From JBJXHB01 sp046160725 (GTDB lineage: Bacteria > Pseudomonadota > Gammaproteobacteria > Burkholderiales > Burkholderiaceae_C): a DNA stretch of 18,329 nucleotides. The stretch spans positions 1-18,329 of the forward strand of contig JBJXHB010000230.1 of NCBI GenBank assembly GCA_046160725.1. The letters run 5' to 3'. The notes below the pieces were generated by a model. It had not been told where the DNA came from and ran no database searches. It worked only from the letters and a program-made list of their open reading frames with translations. The stretch's first letter is position 1; every line of letters starts with the position of its first letter. A program made the translations under genes and the position numbers. Of the stretch, positions 8,796 through 15,881 are shown piece by piece.

Positions 8796-10034
8796 TTGAA
8801 CCGACATATCGATCCGGCGCTGCCGGCCGATGGCCAGGCGCCCCGCGCTGTCCTGGTCGGCGTGGACTTCAATGACGGGTCGCCGTTCGACGCCACACTG
8901 GACGAACTGGCCTTGCTGGCACAGTCGGCTGGCGACGAACCGGTGGCCCGCGTGGTGGCGCGCCGGCGTGCCGCTGACCCGGCGCTGTTTGTGGGCAGCG
9001 GCAAGGCAGACGAGATCCGTGACACGGTGCAGCGCGAGCAGGCGGATGGCGTGTTGTTCGACCAGGCCCTGTCGCCGGCGCAACAGCGCAACCTGGAGCG
9101 GCATCTGGGTGTGCCTGTGGCCGACCGGACCGCGCTGATCCTGGAGATCTTTGCCCGCCGCGCCCGCAGCCACGAAGGGCAGCTGCAGGTGGAACTGGCC
9201 CGGCTGCAGTACCTGTCGACGAGGCTGGTTCGCCGTTGGTCCCACCTGGAGCGCCAACGGGGTGGTGTCGGCCACCGCGGAGGTCCTGGCGAGGCCCAGA
9301 TCGAGCTGGACCGGCGGATGATCGGCGAGCGGATCAAGGGACTGAAGCAGCGGCTGGTCAAGGTCCAACGGCAACGCGGTACCCAGCGACGCGCCCGTCA
9401 TCGCAGCGGCACTTTCCGGGTGTCGCTGGTCGGCTACACCAACGCAGGCAAGAGCACGCTGTTCAACGCCCTGACCAAGGCGCGAACCCTTGCGGCGGAC
9501 CAACTGTTTGCGACACTGGACACCACTACACGCTCGCTGTACCTGGAAGCCCTGGGTGGCGGCGTGGCACTGTCGGACACGGTCGGGTTCATTCGCGACC
9601 TGCCGCACAAGCTGGTCGAGGCGTTCAAGGCAACGCTGCAGGAAGCCGCCGACGCCGACCTGCTGCTACATGTGGTGGATGCCGCCAACCCGCAGTGGGC
9701 TGAACAGGCCGCCGAAGTCGAGCGCGTGCTGGCCGAGATTGGTGCCTCCGACATCCCGCAGATCCTGGTCCACAACAAGATTGACGCCATGGAGGTGATG
9801 CCGGGCGTGACGGTGGACTCGGCAGAGCGAGCGCCGGGCCGCGACACCACGCGGGTGTTCGTGAGCGCGCGGTTCGGTACCGGACTGCCAGAATTGCGAG
9901 GCCTGATGGCCGAAAGGGCGGCCGCCCACTTGATAGCAGCGGGCCGACCCTCAGATAACGACGGTTCGATGTTGACGCATGATGGCGCCGACACGGACGA
10001 ACAGGATCAGCATGCAATCCGAGATGCCAGCTAG
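8796..10034 (+). CDS. hflX: Ribosome-associated GTPase HflX
   Basis: HflX splits stalled 70S ribosomes, notably under heat stress. The 412-residue product has the N-terminal HflX domain (RAVLVGVDF at 17-25, FVGSGKADEI at 65-74, LSPAQQRNLE at 92-101), the linker helices with LERQRGG and GPGEAQIELDRR (164-174), and a G domain with P-loop GYTNAGKST (213-221), DTVGF (261-265), NKID (327-330) and SA at 357-358. The GPGE motif usually continues with T or S, and here it is A. TTG 8796 is the only usable start: the frame is closed by a stop at 8766, and no ATG or GTG lies between it and the conserved core. No good Shine-Dalgarno sequence is visible. About 30 acidic, polar residues follow the G domain, and their last codons overlap the likely hflK start. 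Confidence 0.95.
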   Translation: MNRHIDPALPADGQAPRAVLVGVDFNDGSPFDATLDELALLAQSAGDEPVARVVARRRAADPALFVGSGKADEIRDTVQREQADGVLFDQALSPAQQRNLERHLGVPVADRTALILEIFARRARSHEGQLQVELARLQYLSTRLVRRWSHLERQRGGVGHRGGPGEAQIELDRRMIGERIKGLKQRLVKVQRQRGTQRRARHRSGTFRVSLVGYTNAGKSTLFNALTKARTLAADQLFATLDTTTRSLYLEALGGGVALSDTVGFIRDLPHKLVEAFKATLQEAADADLLLHVVDAANPQWAEQAAEVERVLAEIGASDIPQILVHNKIDAMEVMPGVTVDSAERAPGRDTTRVFVSARFGTGLPELRGLMAERAAAHLIAAGRPSDNDGSMLTHDGADTDEQDQHAIRDAS

Positions 10035-11325
10035 TTCGATGCCCTGGGCGCAACGCGCCTCGGAGACCGCAGGCGCAGGGGCGGTTTGGCTGCGCGCCGT
10101 GATGCGCCGCGTCCCCCGTGACGGCGTGGTGCAGGCTGGCCGCAACGACGGCCCGCCGGACCTGGATGAGCTGTGGCGCGATTTCAACCGCAAGCTGGGC
10201 GGCCTCTTTGGTAAGGATGGTGGCCGCAACCAAGGGCCTTCGCGGACGCCGGAAGGTCGTCAGCCCAACAACGGCACACCGCCGGATATGCGCAGTGCGG
10301 GTATTGGCGCCGGGTTGATTGCGGTTGTGGTGGCGGTGGTCTGGGCGGGGTCGGGCTTCTTCATCGTGCAGGAAGGCAGCCAGGCCGTGGTCACGACCTT
10401 CGGGCGCTATTCCTATACCGCCGAGGCCGGTTTCCAGTGGCGGTTTCCGTATCCGTTCCAGCAGCACGAAACGGTTGCCGTGACCCAGCTGCGCAGCAAG
10501 GAGGTGGGACGCAACAAGGTCGAGGCTGCGACGGGCCTGCGTGACTCGTCGATGCTGACGCAGGACGAGAACATCGTCGACATCCGCTTTTCGGTGCAGT
10601 ACCGCCTGAAGGATGCGCGGGCCTTCCTGTTCGAGAACCGGGACACCGACTTGGCCGTTGAGCAGGCCTCTGAGTCCGCCGTGCGTGAGATCGTCGGCCG
10701 CAGCGCAGTCGATTCGGTGCTCTATGAGCAACGCGACCTGTTGGCCACCGATCTGAGCAAGTCGATCCAATCCCAGCTCGACCGGCTCAATGCCGGTGTA
10801 CTGATCGTCAACGTCAACGTGCAGAACGTTCAGGTTCCGGAACAGGTCCAGGCCGCGTTCAATGATGCCGTCAAGGCGGGTGCCGACCGAGACCGATTCA
10901 AGAACGAGGGGCAGGCTTATTCCAGCGACGTGGTGCCCAAAGCGCAAGGTACTGCGTCTCGGTTGCGCGAGGAGGCCGAGGCCTACCGGCAGCGCGTGAC
11001 GGCGCAGGCCGAGGGCGATGCGCAGCGATTCCGGTCGGTGCTGGCCGAGTACCAGAAGGCGCCTGCGGTGACCAAGGATCGTCTGTACCTCGAGACCATG
11101 CAACAAGTGCTGGGCAATGTCAGCAAGGTGCTGGTCGACAGCCGCAACAACTCCAATTTGCTCTATCTCCCTCTGGATCGTTTGCTGCAGCAGGCCGGCA
11201 CTGTGCCCGCGGCCAGCCCGGTCCCGGTCGAGCCCACGCCGGCGATGCCGGGTACCACCGTTGTGCCCTCGACCGACGCCAGGTCGCGCGAAGCCGGTCG
11301 CACCCGCGATCGCGACGGCCGCTGA
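10012..11325 (+). CDS. hflK: HflK, subunit of the HflKC modulator of FtsH
   Basis: HflK and HflC form a large membrane-anchored cage around the AAA+ protease FtsH in the inner membrane. This SPFH/prohibitin-family protein has a Gly/Pro-rich cytoplasmic N-terminus with the conserved DGPPDLDELWRDFNRKL (about 46-62), one transmembrane helix at about 96-118, and an SPFH domain from about 119 (FFIVQEGSQAVVTTFGRY). A coiled, Ala/Glu-rich region (REEAEAYRQRVTAQAEGDAQ) and a Pro-rich tail follow. I prefer ATG 10012 (437 aa) because AGGA lies 5 nt upstream. The longest frame starts at 9979, and ATG 10039 just after the hflX stop, or ATG 10102, are also possible. With the 10012 start it overlaps hflX by 23 bp. 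The family is certain; the first 30 or so residues are not. Confidence 0.93.
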   Translation: MQSEMPASSMPWAQRASETAGAGAVWLRAVMRRVPRDGVVQAGRNDGPPDLDELWRDFNRKLGGLFGKDGGRNQGPSRTPEGRQPNNGTPPDMRSAGIGAGLIAVVVAVVWAGSGFFIVQEGSQAVVTTFGRYSYTAEAGFQWRFPYPFQQHETVAVTQLRSKEVGRNKVEAATGLRDSSMLTQDENIVDIRFSVQYRLKDARAFLFENRDTDLAVEQASESAVREIVGRSAVDSVLYEQRDLLATDLSKSIQSQLDRLNAGVLIVNVNVQNVQVPEQVQAAFNDAVKAGADRDRFKNEGQAYSSDVVPKAQGTASRLREEAEAYRQRVTAQAEGDAQRFRSVLAEYQKAPAVTKDRLYLETMQQVLGNVSKVLVDSRNNSNLLYLPLDRLLQQAGTVPAASPVPVEPTPAMPGTTVVPSTDARSREAGRTRDRDGR

Positions 11326-11343
11326 TACGACGGGAGAACCGAC

Positions 11344-12231
11344 ATGAACAAGATTGCTTTGACCGTTGGCGGCCTGCTGTTGGCCTTGTTGCTGGCATCT
11401 TCGATGCTCTTCGTGGTGGACCAGCGGCAGTACGCCGTGGTCTTCGCGCTGGGTGAGATCAAGGAGGTCATCAGCGAGCCCGGCCTGAAGGCCAAGTTGC
11501 CGCCGCCATTCCAGAACGTGGTGTTCCTGGACAAGCGGGTCCAGACACTGGACAGCCCGGAGACGCGCCCGATCTTCACGGCCGAGAAGAAGAGCCTGAT
11601 CATCGACTGGCTCGTCAAGTGGCGCATCTCGGATGCGCGCCAGTTCATCCGCAACAGCGGCGTGATGCTGTCCAGCCTGGACAGCAGGCTGTCCCCCGTG
11701 GTGCAGGCGGCGTTCAACGAAGAGGTCACCAAACGGACCGTCCGGGGTGTGCTGGCGGCCGAGCGCGACAAGGTGATGCAGTCGGTCCAGTCCAGGCTGG
11801 CCGACGAGGCCAAGGCCTTTGGCATCGAGATCGTGGATGTCCGCGTCAAGCGCGTCGACTTCGTCGCGGAGATCACCGATGCGGTCTACCGGCGCATGCA
11901 GTCCGAGCGTCAGCAGGTGGCCAATGAATTGCGGTCTCAGGGCGCAGCGGAGGGCGAGAAGATCCGCGCAGAGGCCGACCGGCAACGCGAGGTGATCGTT
12001 GCCGAGGCCTACCGTGATGCACAGAAGATCAAGGGCGAGGGCGATGCCAAGGCATCGGCGTTGTATGCCGATGCGTTTGGTCGAGATGCGCAGTTTGCGC
12101 AGTTCTACCGCAGCCTGGAGGCCTACCGAGCGAGCTTCCGCAACCGGACCGACGTGATGGTGATGGACTCGTCCAGCGAGTTCTTCAAGGCCTTTCGCGG
12201 CGGCGCGCCGGCGGACGGACCGAGACGCTGA
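11344..12231 (+). CDS. hflC: HflC, subunit of the HflKC modulator of FtsH
   Basis: HflC is the partner of HflK in the FtsH-regulating SPFH complex. The 295-residue product begins with a signal-anchor helix (about 5-25), then the SPFH domain (VVDQRQYAVVFALGEI, 24-39). The characteristic block EIVDVRVKRVDF is followed by an Ala/Glu/Arg-rich helix (RSQGAAEGEKIRAEADRQRE). The C-terminal part has the usual FFKAF motif near 281-285. A clear Shine-Dalgarno sequence (GGGAG) stands 7 nt before the ATG, 18 bp after the hflK stop, consistent with one operon and equal production of both subunits. Confidence 0.97.
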   Translation: MNKIALTVGGLLLALLLASSMLFVVDQRQYAVVFALGEIKEVISEPGLKAKLPPPFQNVVFLDKRVQTLDSPETRPIFTAEKKSLIIDWLVKWRISDARQFIRNSGVMLSSLDSRLSPVVQAAFNEEVTKRTVRGVLAAERDKVMQSVQSRLADEAKAFGIEIVDVRVKRVDFVAEITDAVYRRMQSERQQVANELRSQGAAEGEKIRAEADRQREVIVAEAYRDAQKIKGEGDAKASALYADAFGRDAQFAQFYRSLEAYRASFRNRTDVMVMDSSSEFFKAFRGGAPADGPRR

Positions 12232-12261
12232 CCAGCGGCTACGGCGGCGCTGACAGCCCTG

Positions 12262-12447
12262 ATGTCGGATTTCTGGCTTCCAGCGCTGGGACTGCTGCTG
12301 ATCTTCGAGGGCCTGGGGCCATTACTGCTGCCTGCGAAGTGGCGCGACTGGTTCCGCCGCGCACTGGAACTGAGCGACGGCCAACTGCGCTTCCTGGGCT
12401 TGGTCTGCGTCGCATTGGGCTTGCTGCTCCTGGCAACAATGGGCTGA
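12262..12447 (+). CDS. DUF2065 (YjeT-family) small membrane protein
   Basis: This 61-residue protein consists of two hydrophobic helices (about 5-22 and 42-60) separated by a short charged stretch (PAKWRDWFRRALELSDGQLR). The pattern, with the GLGPLLLP turn and the C-terminal RFLGLVCVALGLLLL segment, fits the DUF2065/YjeT family, which sits beside hflC or purA in many proteobacteria. Its function is not established. The start lies 30 bp after hflC with no strong ribosome-binding site, suggesting that it is read from the hflKC transcript. Position alone hints at a link with HflKC, but I see no direct evidence. Confidence 0.85.
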   Translation: MSDFWLPALGLLLIFEGLGPLLLPAKWRDWFRRALELSDGQLRFLGLVCVALGLLLLATMG

Positions 12448-12501
12448 CGAACTGACCCTTGCTCGCCCCGGCGCGGTGCCATGCCGACAGCACCCGACCC
12501 G

Positions 12502-12533
12502 TACAATGCCGGTTTCAATCCCGGCCTCTTTTC
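12502..12533 (+). promoter_or_regulatory. Possible -10 box and leader hairpin ahead of hisZ
   Basis: The gap between DUF2065 and hisZ holds TACAAT (12502-12507), a five-of-six match to the -10 consensus, with no recognisable -35 at the right distance. Just downstream GCCGG (12508-12512) and CCGGC (12521-12525) can form a 5-bp hairpin, followed by CTCTTTT (12526-12532) immediately before the hisZ ATG. This may be a promoter with a very short leader, a weak terminator for the hfl operon, or chance. No Shine-Dalgarno sequence precedes hisZ. Confidence 0.3.
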
Positions 12534-13697
12534 ATGTCCTCTGCCTGGCTGCTGCCGGAGCACATCGCCGACGTCCTGCCTGCCGAGGCACGCAAGATCG
12601 AGGAGCTTCGTCGCAGCCTTCTGGATCGAGCCGGATGCTACGGTTTCGAGCTCGTCATGCCGCCGTTGCTGGAGCACCTGGAGTCGTTGCTGACCGGCAC
12701 CGGGCATGAACTCGATCTGCGGACGTTCAAGCTGGTCGATCAACTGAGCGGGCGCACCCTGGGGCTGCGGGCCGATACCACGCCGCAGGCGGCGCGGATC
12801 GACGCCCACCTGCTCAACCGATCCGGTGTGACGCGTCTGGCCTATTGCGGCCCGGTGCTGCATACCCGGCCGGCGGCACCCCATGCCACCCGCGAACCGC
12901 TTCAGTTGGGCTTCGAGGTCTTCGGCCACACCGGGCTGGAAGCCGATCTCGAGGTGCAGGAACTGGCGCTGGATGGGTTGCGGGACGCGGGGCTGGGGCC
13001 GTTGACCATCGATCTGGCTGACGCGCGCATCGTCGCCGCCCTGCTGGCCGATGTGACGGCGCCGGCCGGTGTCCTGCAGGAACTGGTGGCCGCCCTGGCC
13101 CACAAGGACATGGCGGCACTGTCGGCATTGACAGCGGGCACAGCGGCGCCAGCGCGCGATGCCCTGCTGAAACTGCCGACACTCTATGGCGGCATGGAGG
13201 TGCTGGCGCAGGCTCGCGATGGCCTGCCGGATCGGCCCGGCATCGCACAGGCGTTGGATGATCTGGCATGGTTGGCGGGGCATCTGTCGGCTACACACGG
13301 CGAGTTGACGATCGGGTTCGACCTGGCGGACCTGAGCGGATACGCCTACTACAGCGGCCCGCGGTTCGGCATCTATGCAGACGGCGCTGGCGATGCCTTG
13401 GTGCGGGGCGGGCGCTATGACGAGGTCGGCGCGGCGTTCGGCCGCAGCCGGCCGGCCGTCGGTGCCAGCATGGACCTGAAGGCCGTGGCGGCCTGTTTGC
13501 CGAATGCGGCGGTCCGCACGGCGATCCGCGCTCACTGGAGCGAGGATCCGCAGTGGCGCGCTGCGGTGCGGCGGCTGCGTGCACTGGGCGAGACGGTCGT
13601 ATGTCTGTTGCCCGGGCACGACCACGAGGGCATGGAATTCGACTGCGATCGCGAACTGGCGGTGGTGCAGGGACTTTGGGTATTGCGTGCGCTGTAG
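12534..13697 (+). CDS. hisZ: ATP phosphoribosyltransferase regulatory subunit HisZ
   Basis: HisZ is a paralogue of HisRS that has lost aminoacylation and instead forms a complex with the short form of HisG, making histidine feedback on the first step of histidine biosynthesis possible. The 387-residue product starts with the family sequence SSAWLLPEHIADVLPAEA. It retains the class II synthetase fold markers RADTTPQAARI (79-89) and GGRYDEV (292-298), but in place of the HisRS loop RGMDYY it has GYAYYSGPRFG (269-279). It lacks a full anticodon-binding domain. The frame is open upstream to 12459, but ATG 12534 begins exactly at the family N-terminus. The place between hflC and purA is typical of betaproteobacteria. 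A short HisG is expected elsewhere in the genome. Confidence 0.93.
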   Translation: MSSAWLLPEHIADVLPAEARKIEELRRSLLDRAGCYGFELVMPPLLEHLESLLTGTGHELDLRTFKLVDQLSGRTLGLRADTTPQAARIDAHLLNRSGVTRLAYCGPVLHTRPAAPHATREPLQLGFEVFGHTGLEADLEVQELALDGLRDAGLGPLTIDLADARIVAALLADVTAPAGVLQELVAALAHKDMAALSALTAGTAAPARDALLKLPTLYGGMEVLAQARDGLPDRPGIAQALDDLAWLAGHLSATHGELTIGFDLADLSGYAYYSGPRFGIYADGAGDALVRGGRYDEVGAAFGRSRPAVGASMDLKAVAACLPNAAVRTAIRAHWSEDPQWRAAVRRLRALGETVVCLLPGHDHEGMEFDCDRELAVVQGLWVLRAL

Positions 13698-13721
13698 GGC
13701 GCACCTTCAGGAATGGACTCG

Positions 13722-15071
13722 ATGAGCAATTCAGCACAGCCCGCCGCCTCGCAAGCGGGGGGGCGCAATGTCGTGGTGGTCGGCACCCAATGGGGCGACG
13801 AGGGCAAGGGCAAGGTCGTCGACTGGTTGACCGACCATGCGCAGGGTGTGGTTCGGTTCCAGGGTGGGCACAACGCGGGTCATACCCTGGTGATCGGCGG
13901 CGTGAAGACCGCATTGCAGTTGATCCCGTCCGGTGCCATGCGACCGGGCGTGGATTGCTACATCGGCAATGGCGTGGTGGTCGATCCGACCCACCTGCTG
14001 GCCGAGATCGAGCGACTGGAGCGCATCGGTGTCGACCTGCGAAACCGCCTGCACATCAGCGAGTCCTGCCCCTTGATCCTGCCGTTTCACGTTGAGCTGG
14101 ATCGGGCCCGGGAGGCGGCACGGGACCGCAGCGGCAGCGGCAAGATCGGCACGACAGGCAAGGGCATCGGGCCCTCCTACGAGGACAAGGTGGCGCGTCG
14201 CGCCTTGCGTGCACAGGACCTGAAGCACCCGGCACGGTTCGAGGCCCGATTGCGTGAACTGCTGGCCTTGCACAACCCGGCGTTGGAGCTGTTGGGCGCG
14301 CCGCCGCTGGCGTTCCAACCTATCTTCGACCAGGCGATGCTGGCTGCAGAGGCCTTGCGCCCCATGCTGGCGGATGTCGGCCATCGATTGCACCTGGCCC
14401 ACCGTGCCGGACGGAACCTGTTGTTCGAGGGTGCCCAGGGCACGTTGCTGGACATCGACCATGGCACCTACCCCTATGTGACGTCGAGCAACTGCGTCGC
14501 GGGCAATGCGGCAGCGGGCAGCGGTGTGGGGCCGCAAATGCTGCATCACATGCTGGGCATCACCAAGGCATATGCCACCCGTGTCGGCAGCGGTCCGTTT
14601 CCGACCGAACTCGACATGTCGCCGGGCGCCGGAGTCGGCCATCATCTGTCGACCGTGGGTGCCGAGCGCGGTACCGTGACCGGCAGGCCGCGCCGTTGCG
14701 GCTGGCTCGATGCAGCAGCCCTCAAGCGCTCGATGATCATCAATGGCATCAGCGGCCTGTGCATGACCAAGCTCGACGTGCTGGATCGGCTGCCTGTGCT
14801 GCGCATCGCGGTCGGCTATCGGCTGGGCAACCAGGAGATCGACATCCTGCCGCTTGACGCCGACGACATTGCCGCCTGCCAGCCGGTGTACGAGGACCTG
14901 CCGGGCTGGACCGACAGCACGGCGGGCGTGACCGCCTGGGACACGCTGCCCTTGCAGGCCCGACGCTATCTGGAGCGTGTCCAGTCGTTGACCGGGACGC
15001 CGATCGACATGGTGTCCACCGGCCCCGATCGCGACCACACCATTGTGTTGCGCCATCCGTTTCACGCCTGA
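13722..15071 (+). CDS. purA: Adenylosuccinate synthetase
   Basis: PurA condenses IMP and aspartate using GTP, the first committed step to AMP. The product contains the P-loop QWGDEGKGKVVD, with the catalytic Asp of GDEGKGK, then GGHNAGHT with the catalytic His. TTGKGIGPSYEDK, GAQGTLLDIDHGTYP, TRVGSGPFPTEL, TGRPRRCGW and TKLDVLD follow in the usual order. I chose ATG 13722 (449 aa) because CAGGA (13708-13712) lies 9 nt upstream; ATG 13713 would add three residues but leaves no room for a Shine-Dalgarno sequence. It begins 24 bp after hisZ, so the two are probably co-transcribed. Length and motifs are those of an active enzyme. Confidence 0.97.
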   Translation: MSNSAQPAASQAGGRNVVVVGTQWGDEGKGKVVDWLTDHAQGVVRFQGGHNAGHTLVIGGVKTALQLIPSGAMRPGVDCYIGNGVVVDPTHLLAEIERLERIGVDLRNRLHISESCPLILPFHVELDRAREAARDRSGSGKIGTTGKGIGPSYEDKVARRALRAQDLKHPARFEARLRELLALHNPALELLGAPPLAFQPIFDQAMLAAEALRPMLADVGHRLHLAHRAGRNLLFEGAQGTLLDIDHGTYPYVTSSNCVAGNAAAGSGVGPQMLHHMLGITKAYATRVGSGPFPTELDMSPGAGVGHHLSTVGAERGTVTGRPRRCGWLDAAALKRSMIINGISGLCMTKLDVLDRLPVLRIAVGYRLGNQEIDILPLDADDIAACQPVYEDLPGWTDSTAGVTAWDTLPLQARRYLERVQSLTGTPIDMVSTGPDRDHTIVLRHPFHA

Positions 15072-15120
15072 CAGCGCTCCGGCCCAATCCCCCCATTCAA
15101 TGAACGCGGAGTGAAGACCC

Positions 15121-15642
15121 ATGCTCACCGACGACGGCAAGCACCTGTATGTCTCCTGGGACGATTACCACATGCTGATCGAGCGCCTGGCGCTCAAAGT
15201 GGCCAACTCCGGTTGGGCGTTCGATCAGATCCTGTGTCTCGCGCGCGGCGGCATGCGGCCTGGAGACGTGTTGTCGCGGGTCTTCGACAAGCCTCTGGCC
15301 ATCATGTCTACCAGCTCCTATAGGGCCGAGGCCGGCACCATTCAGGGCCGTCTGGACATGGCCAAGTACATCACCATGCCCAAGGGCGAGCTGGCCGGTC
15401 GTGTCCTGCTGGTGGACGACCTGGCCGACTCGGGACACACCCTGCGCGCGGTGGTGGACCGGCTGCGCGGACTGCCGGCCATCACCGAGCTGCGCACCGC
15501 CGTGATCTGGGTCAAGGGGCTCTCGAGTTACGCACCTGAGTACTACGTCGAGATGCTGCCGACCAGCCCCTGGATCCACCAGCCGTTCGAAGAGTACGAC
15601 ACGATGCGGCCGGAGAAACTGGCCAAGAAATTCGTCGTTTGA
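15121..15642 (+). CDS. Phosphoribosyltransferase of the PRT (type I) family
   Basis: The 173-residue protein has the PRPP-binding loop RVLLVDDLADSGHTL (94-108), with the two adjacent acidic residues typical of type I phosphoribosyltransferases. It also has an N-terminal ILCLARGGMRPGDVLS (37-52) that forms the other side of the active site. Members at this position, after purA in betaproteobacteria, are usually called hypoxanthine or xanthine-guanine phosphoribosyltransferase, which fits purine salvage beside PurA. The substrate cannot be read from the sequence, and the C-terminal part is closer to the uncharacterised small PRT proteins than to Hpt or Gpt. GGAG stands 9 nt before ATG 15121. 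It is the last gene before the terminator at 15648. Confidence 0.88.
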   Translation: MLTDDGKHLYVSWDDYHMLIERLALKVANSGWAFDQILCLARGGMRPGDVLSRVFDKPLAIMSTSSYRAEAGTIQGRLDMAKYITMPKGELAGRVLLVDDLADSGHTLRAVVDRLRGLPAITELRTAVIWVKGLSSYAPEYYVEMLPTSPWIHQPFEEYDTMRPEKLAKKFVV

Positions 15643-15647
15643 TGGCA

Positions 15648-15669
15648 GGCGCGGCTTCGCCGCGCCCGT
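15648..15669 (+). terminator. GC-rich hairpin closing the hisZ-purA-PRT block
   Basis: GGCGCGGC (15648-15655) pairs perfectly with GCCGCGCC (15659-15666) around a TTC loop, 5 bp after the phosphoribosyltransferase stop. The tail is CGTGTT, so there is no proper U-tract. The hairpin is very stable and well placed, but it may act as an mRNA 3' end stabiliser or with Rho. Confidence 0.6.
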
Positions 15670-15684
15670 GTTGCGTGACGCCCA

Positions 15685-15717
15685 TGAAAAAGGGCCGATC
15701 CGTCTGGATCGACCCTT
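15685..15717 (-). terminator. Rho-independent terminator of the tRNA-Leu gene
   Basis: Arms 15690-15701 and 15706-15717 form a 12-bp stem with one C/A mismatch and a 4-nt loop. Read on the minus strand, the stem is followed by five T residues (the A-run at 15687-15691 on the plus strand, partly shared with the stem base). That polarity places it 8 bp after the 3' end of the minus-strand tRNA. On the plus strand the tail is only TTATC, so it mainly serves the tRNA. Confidence 0.8.
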
Positions 15718-15724
15718 ATCATGC

Positions 15725-15809
<85 letters not shown>

Positions 15810-15881
15810 TGGTAACGAAGCAGGAATCCTAGCATAAAGACAACCCAAATCCCCACGACCACGGCCCCCGGGGCGGCCCTG

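Noticed and set aside
9625..11985. A 786-codon open frame on the minus strand across hflX, hflK and hflC
   Set aside because: It lies fully antisense to three clearly conserved genes, reads as His/Arg/Gln/Leu-rich low-information sequence with no recognisable domain, and is what GC-rich third-position bias produces on the opposite strand.
12459..12533. An N-terminal extension of HisZ from 12459
   Set aside because: The added 25 residues have no family resemblance, and the known HisZ N-terminus begins at ATG 12534.
13731..15140. A 469-codon minus-strand open frame antisense to purA
   Set aside because: PurA on the plus strand has every catalytic motif; the antisense frame has none and no plausible start signal.
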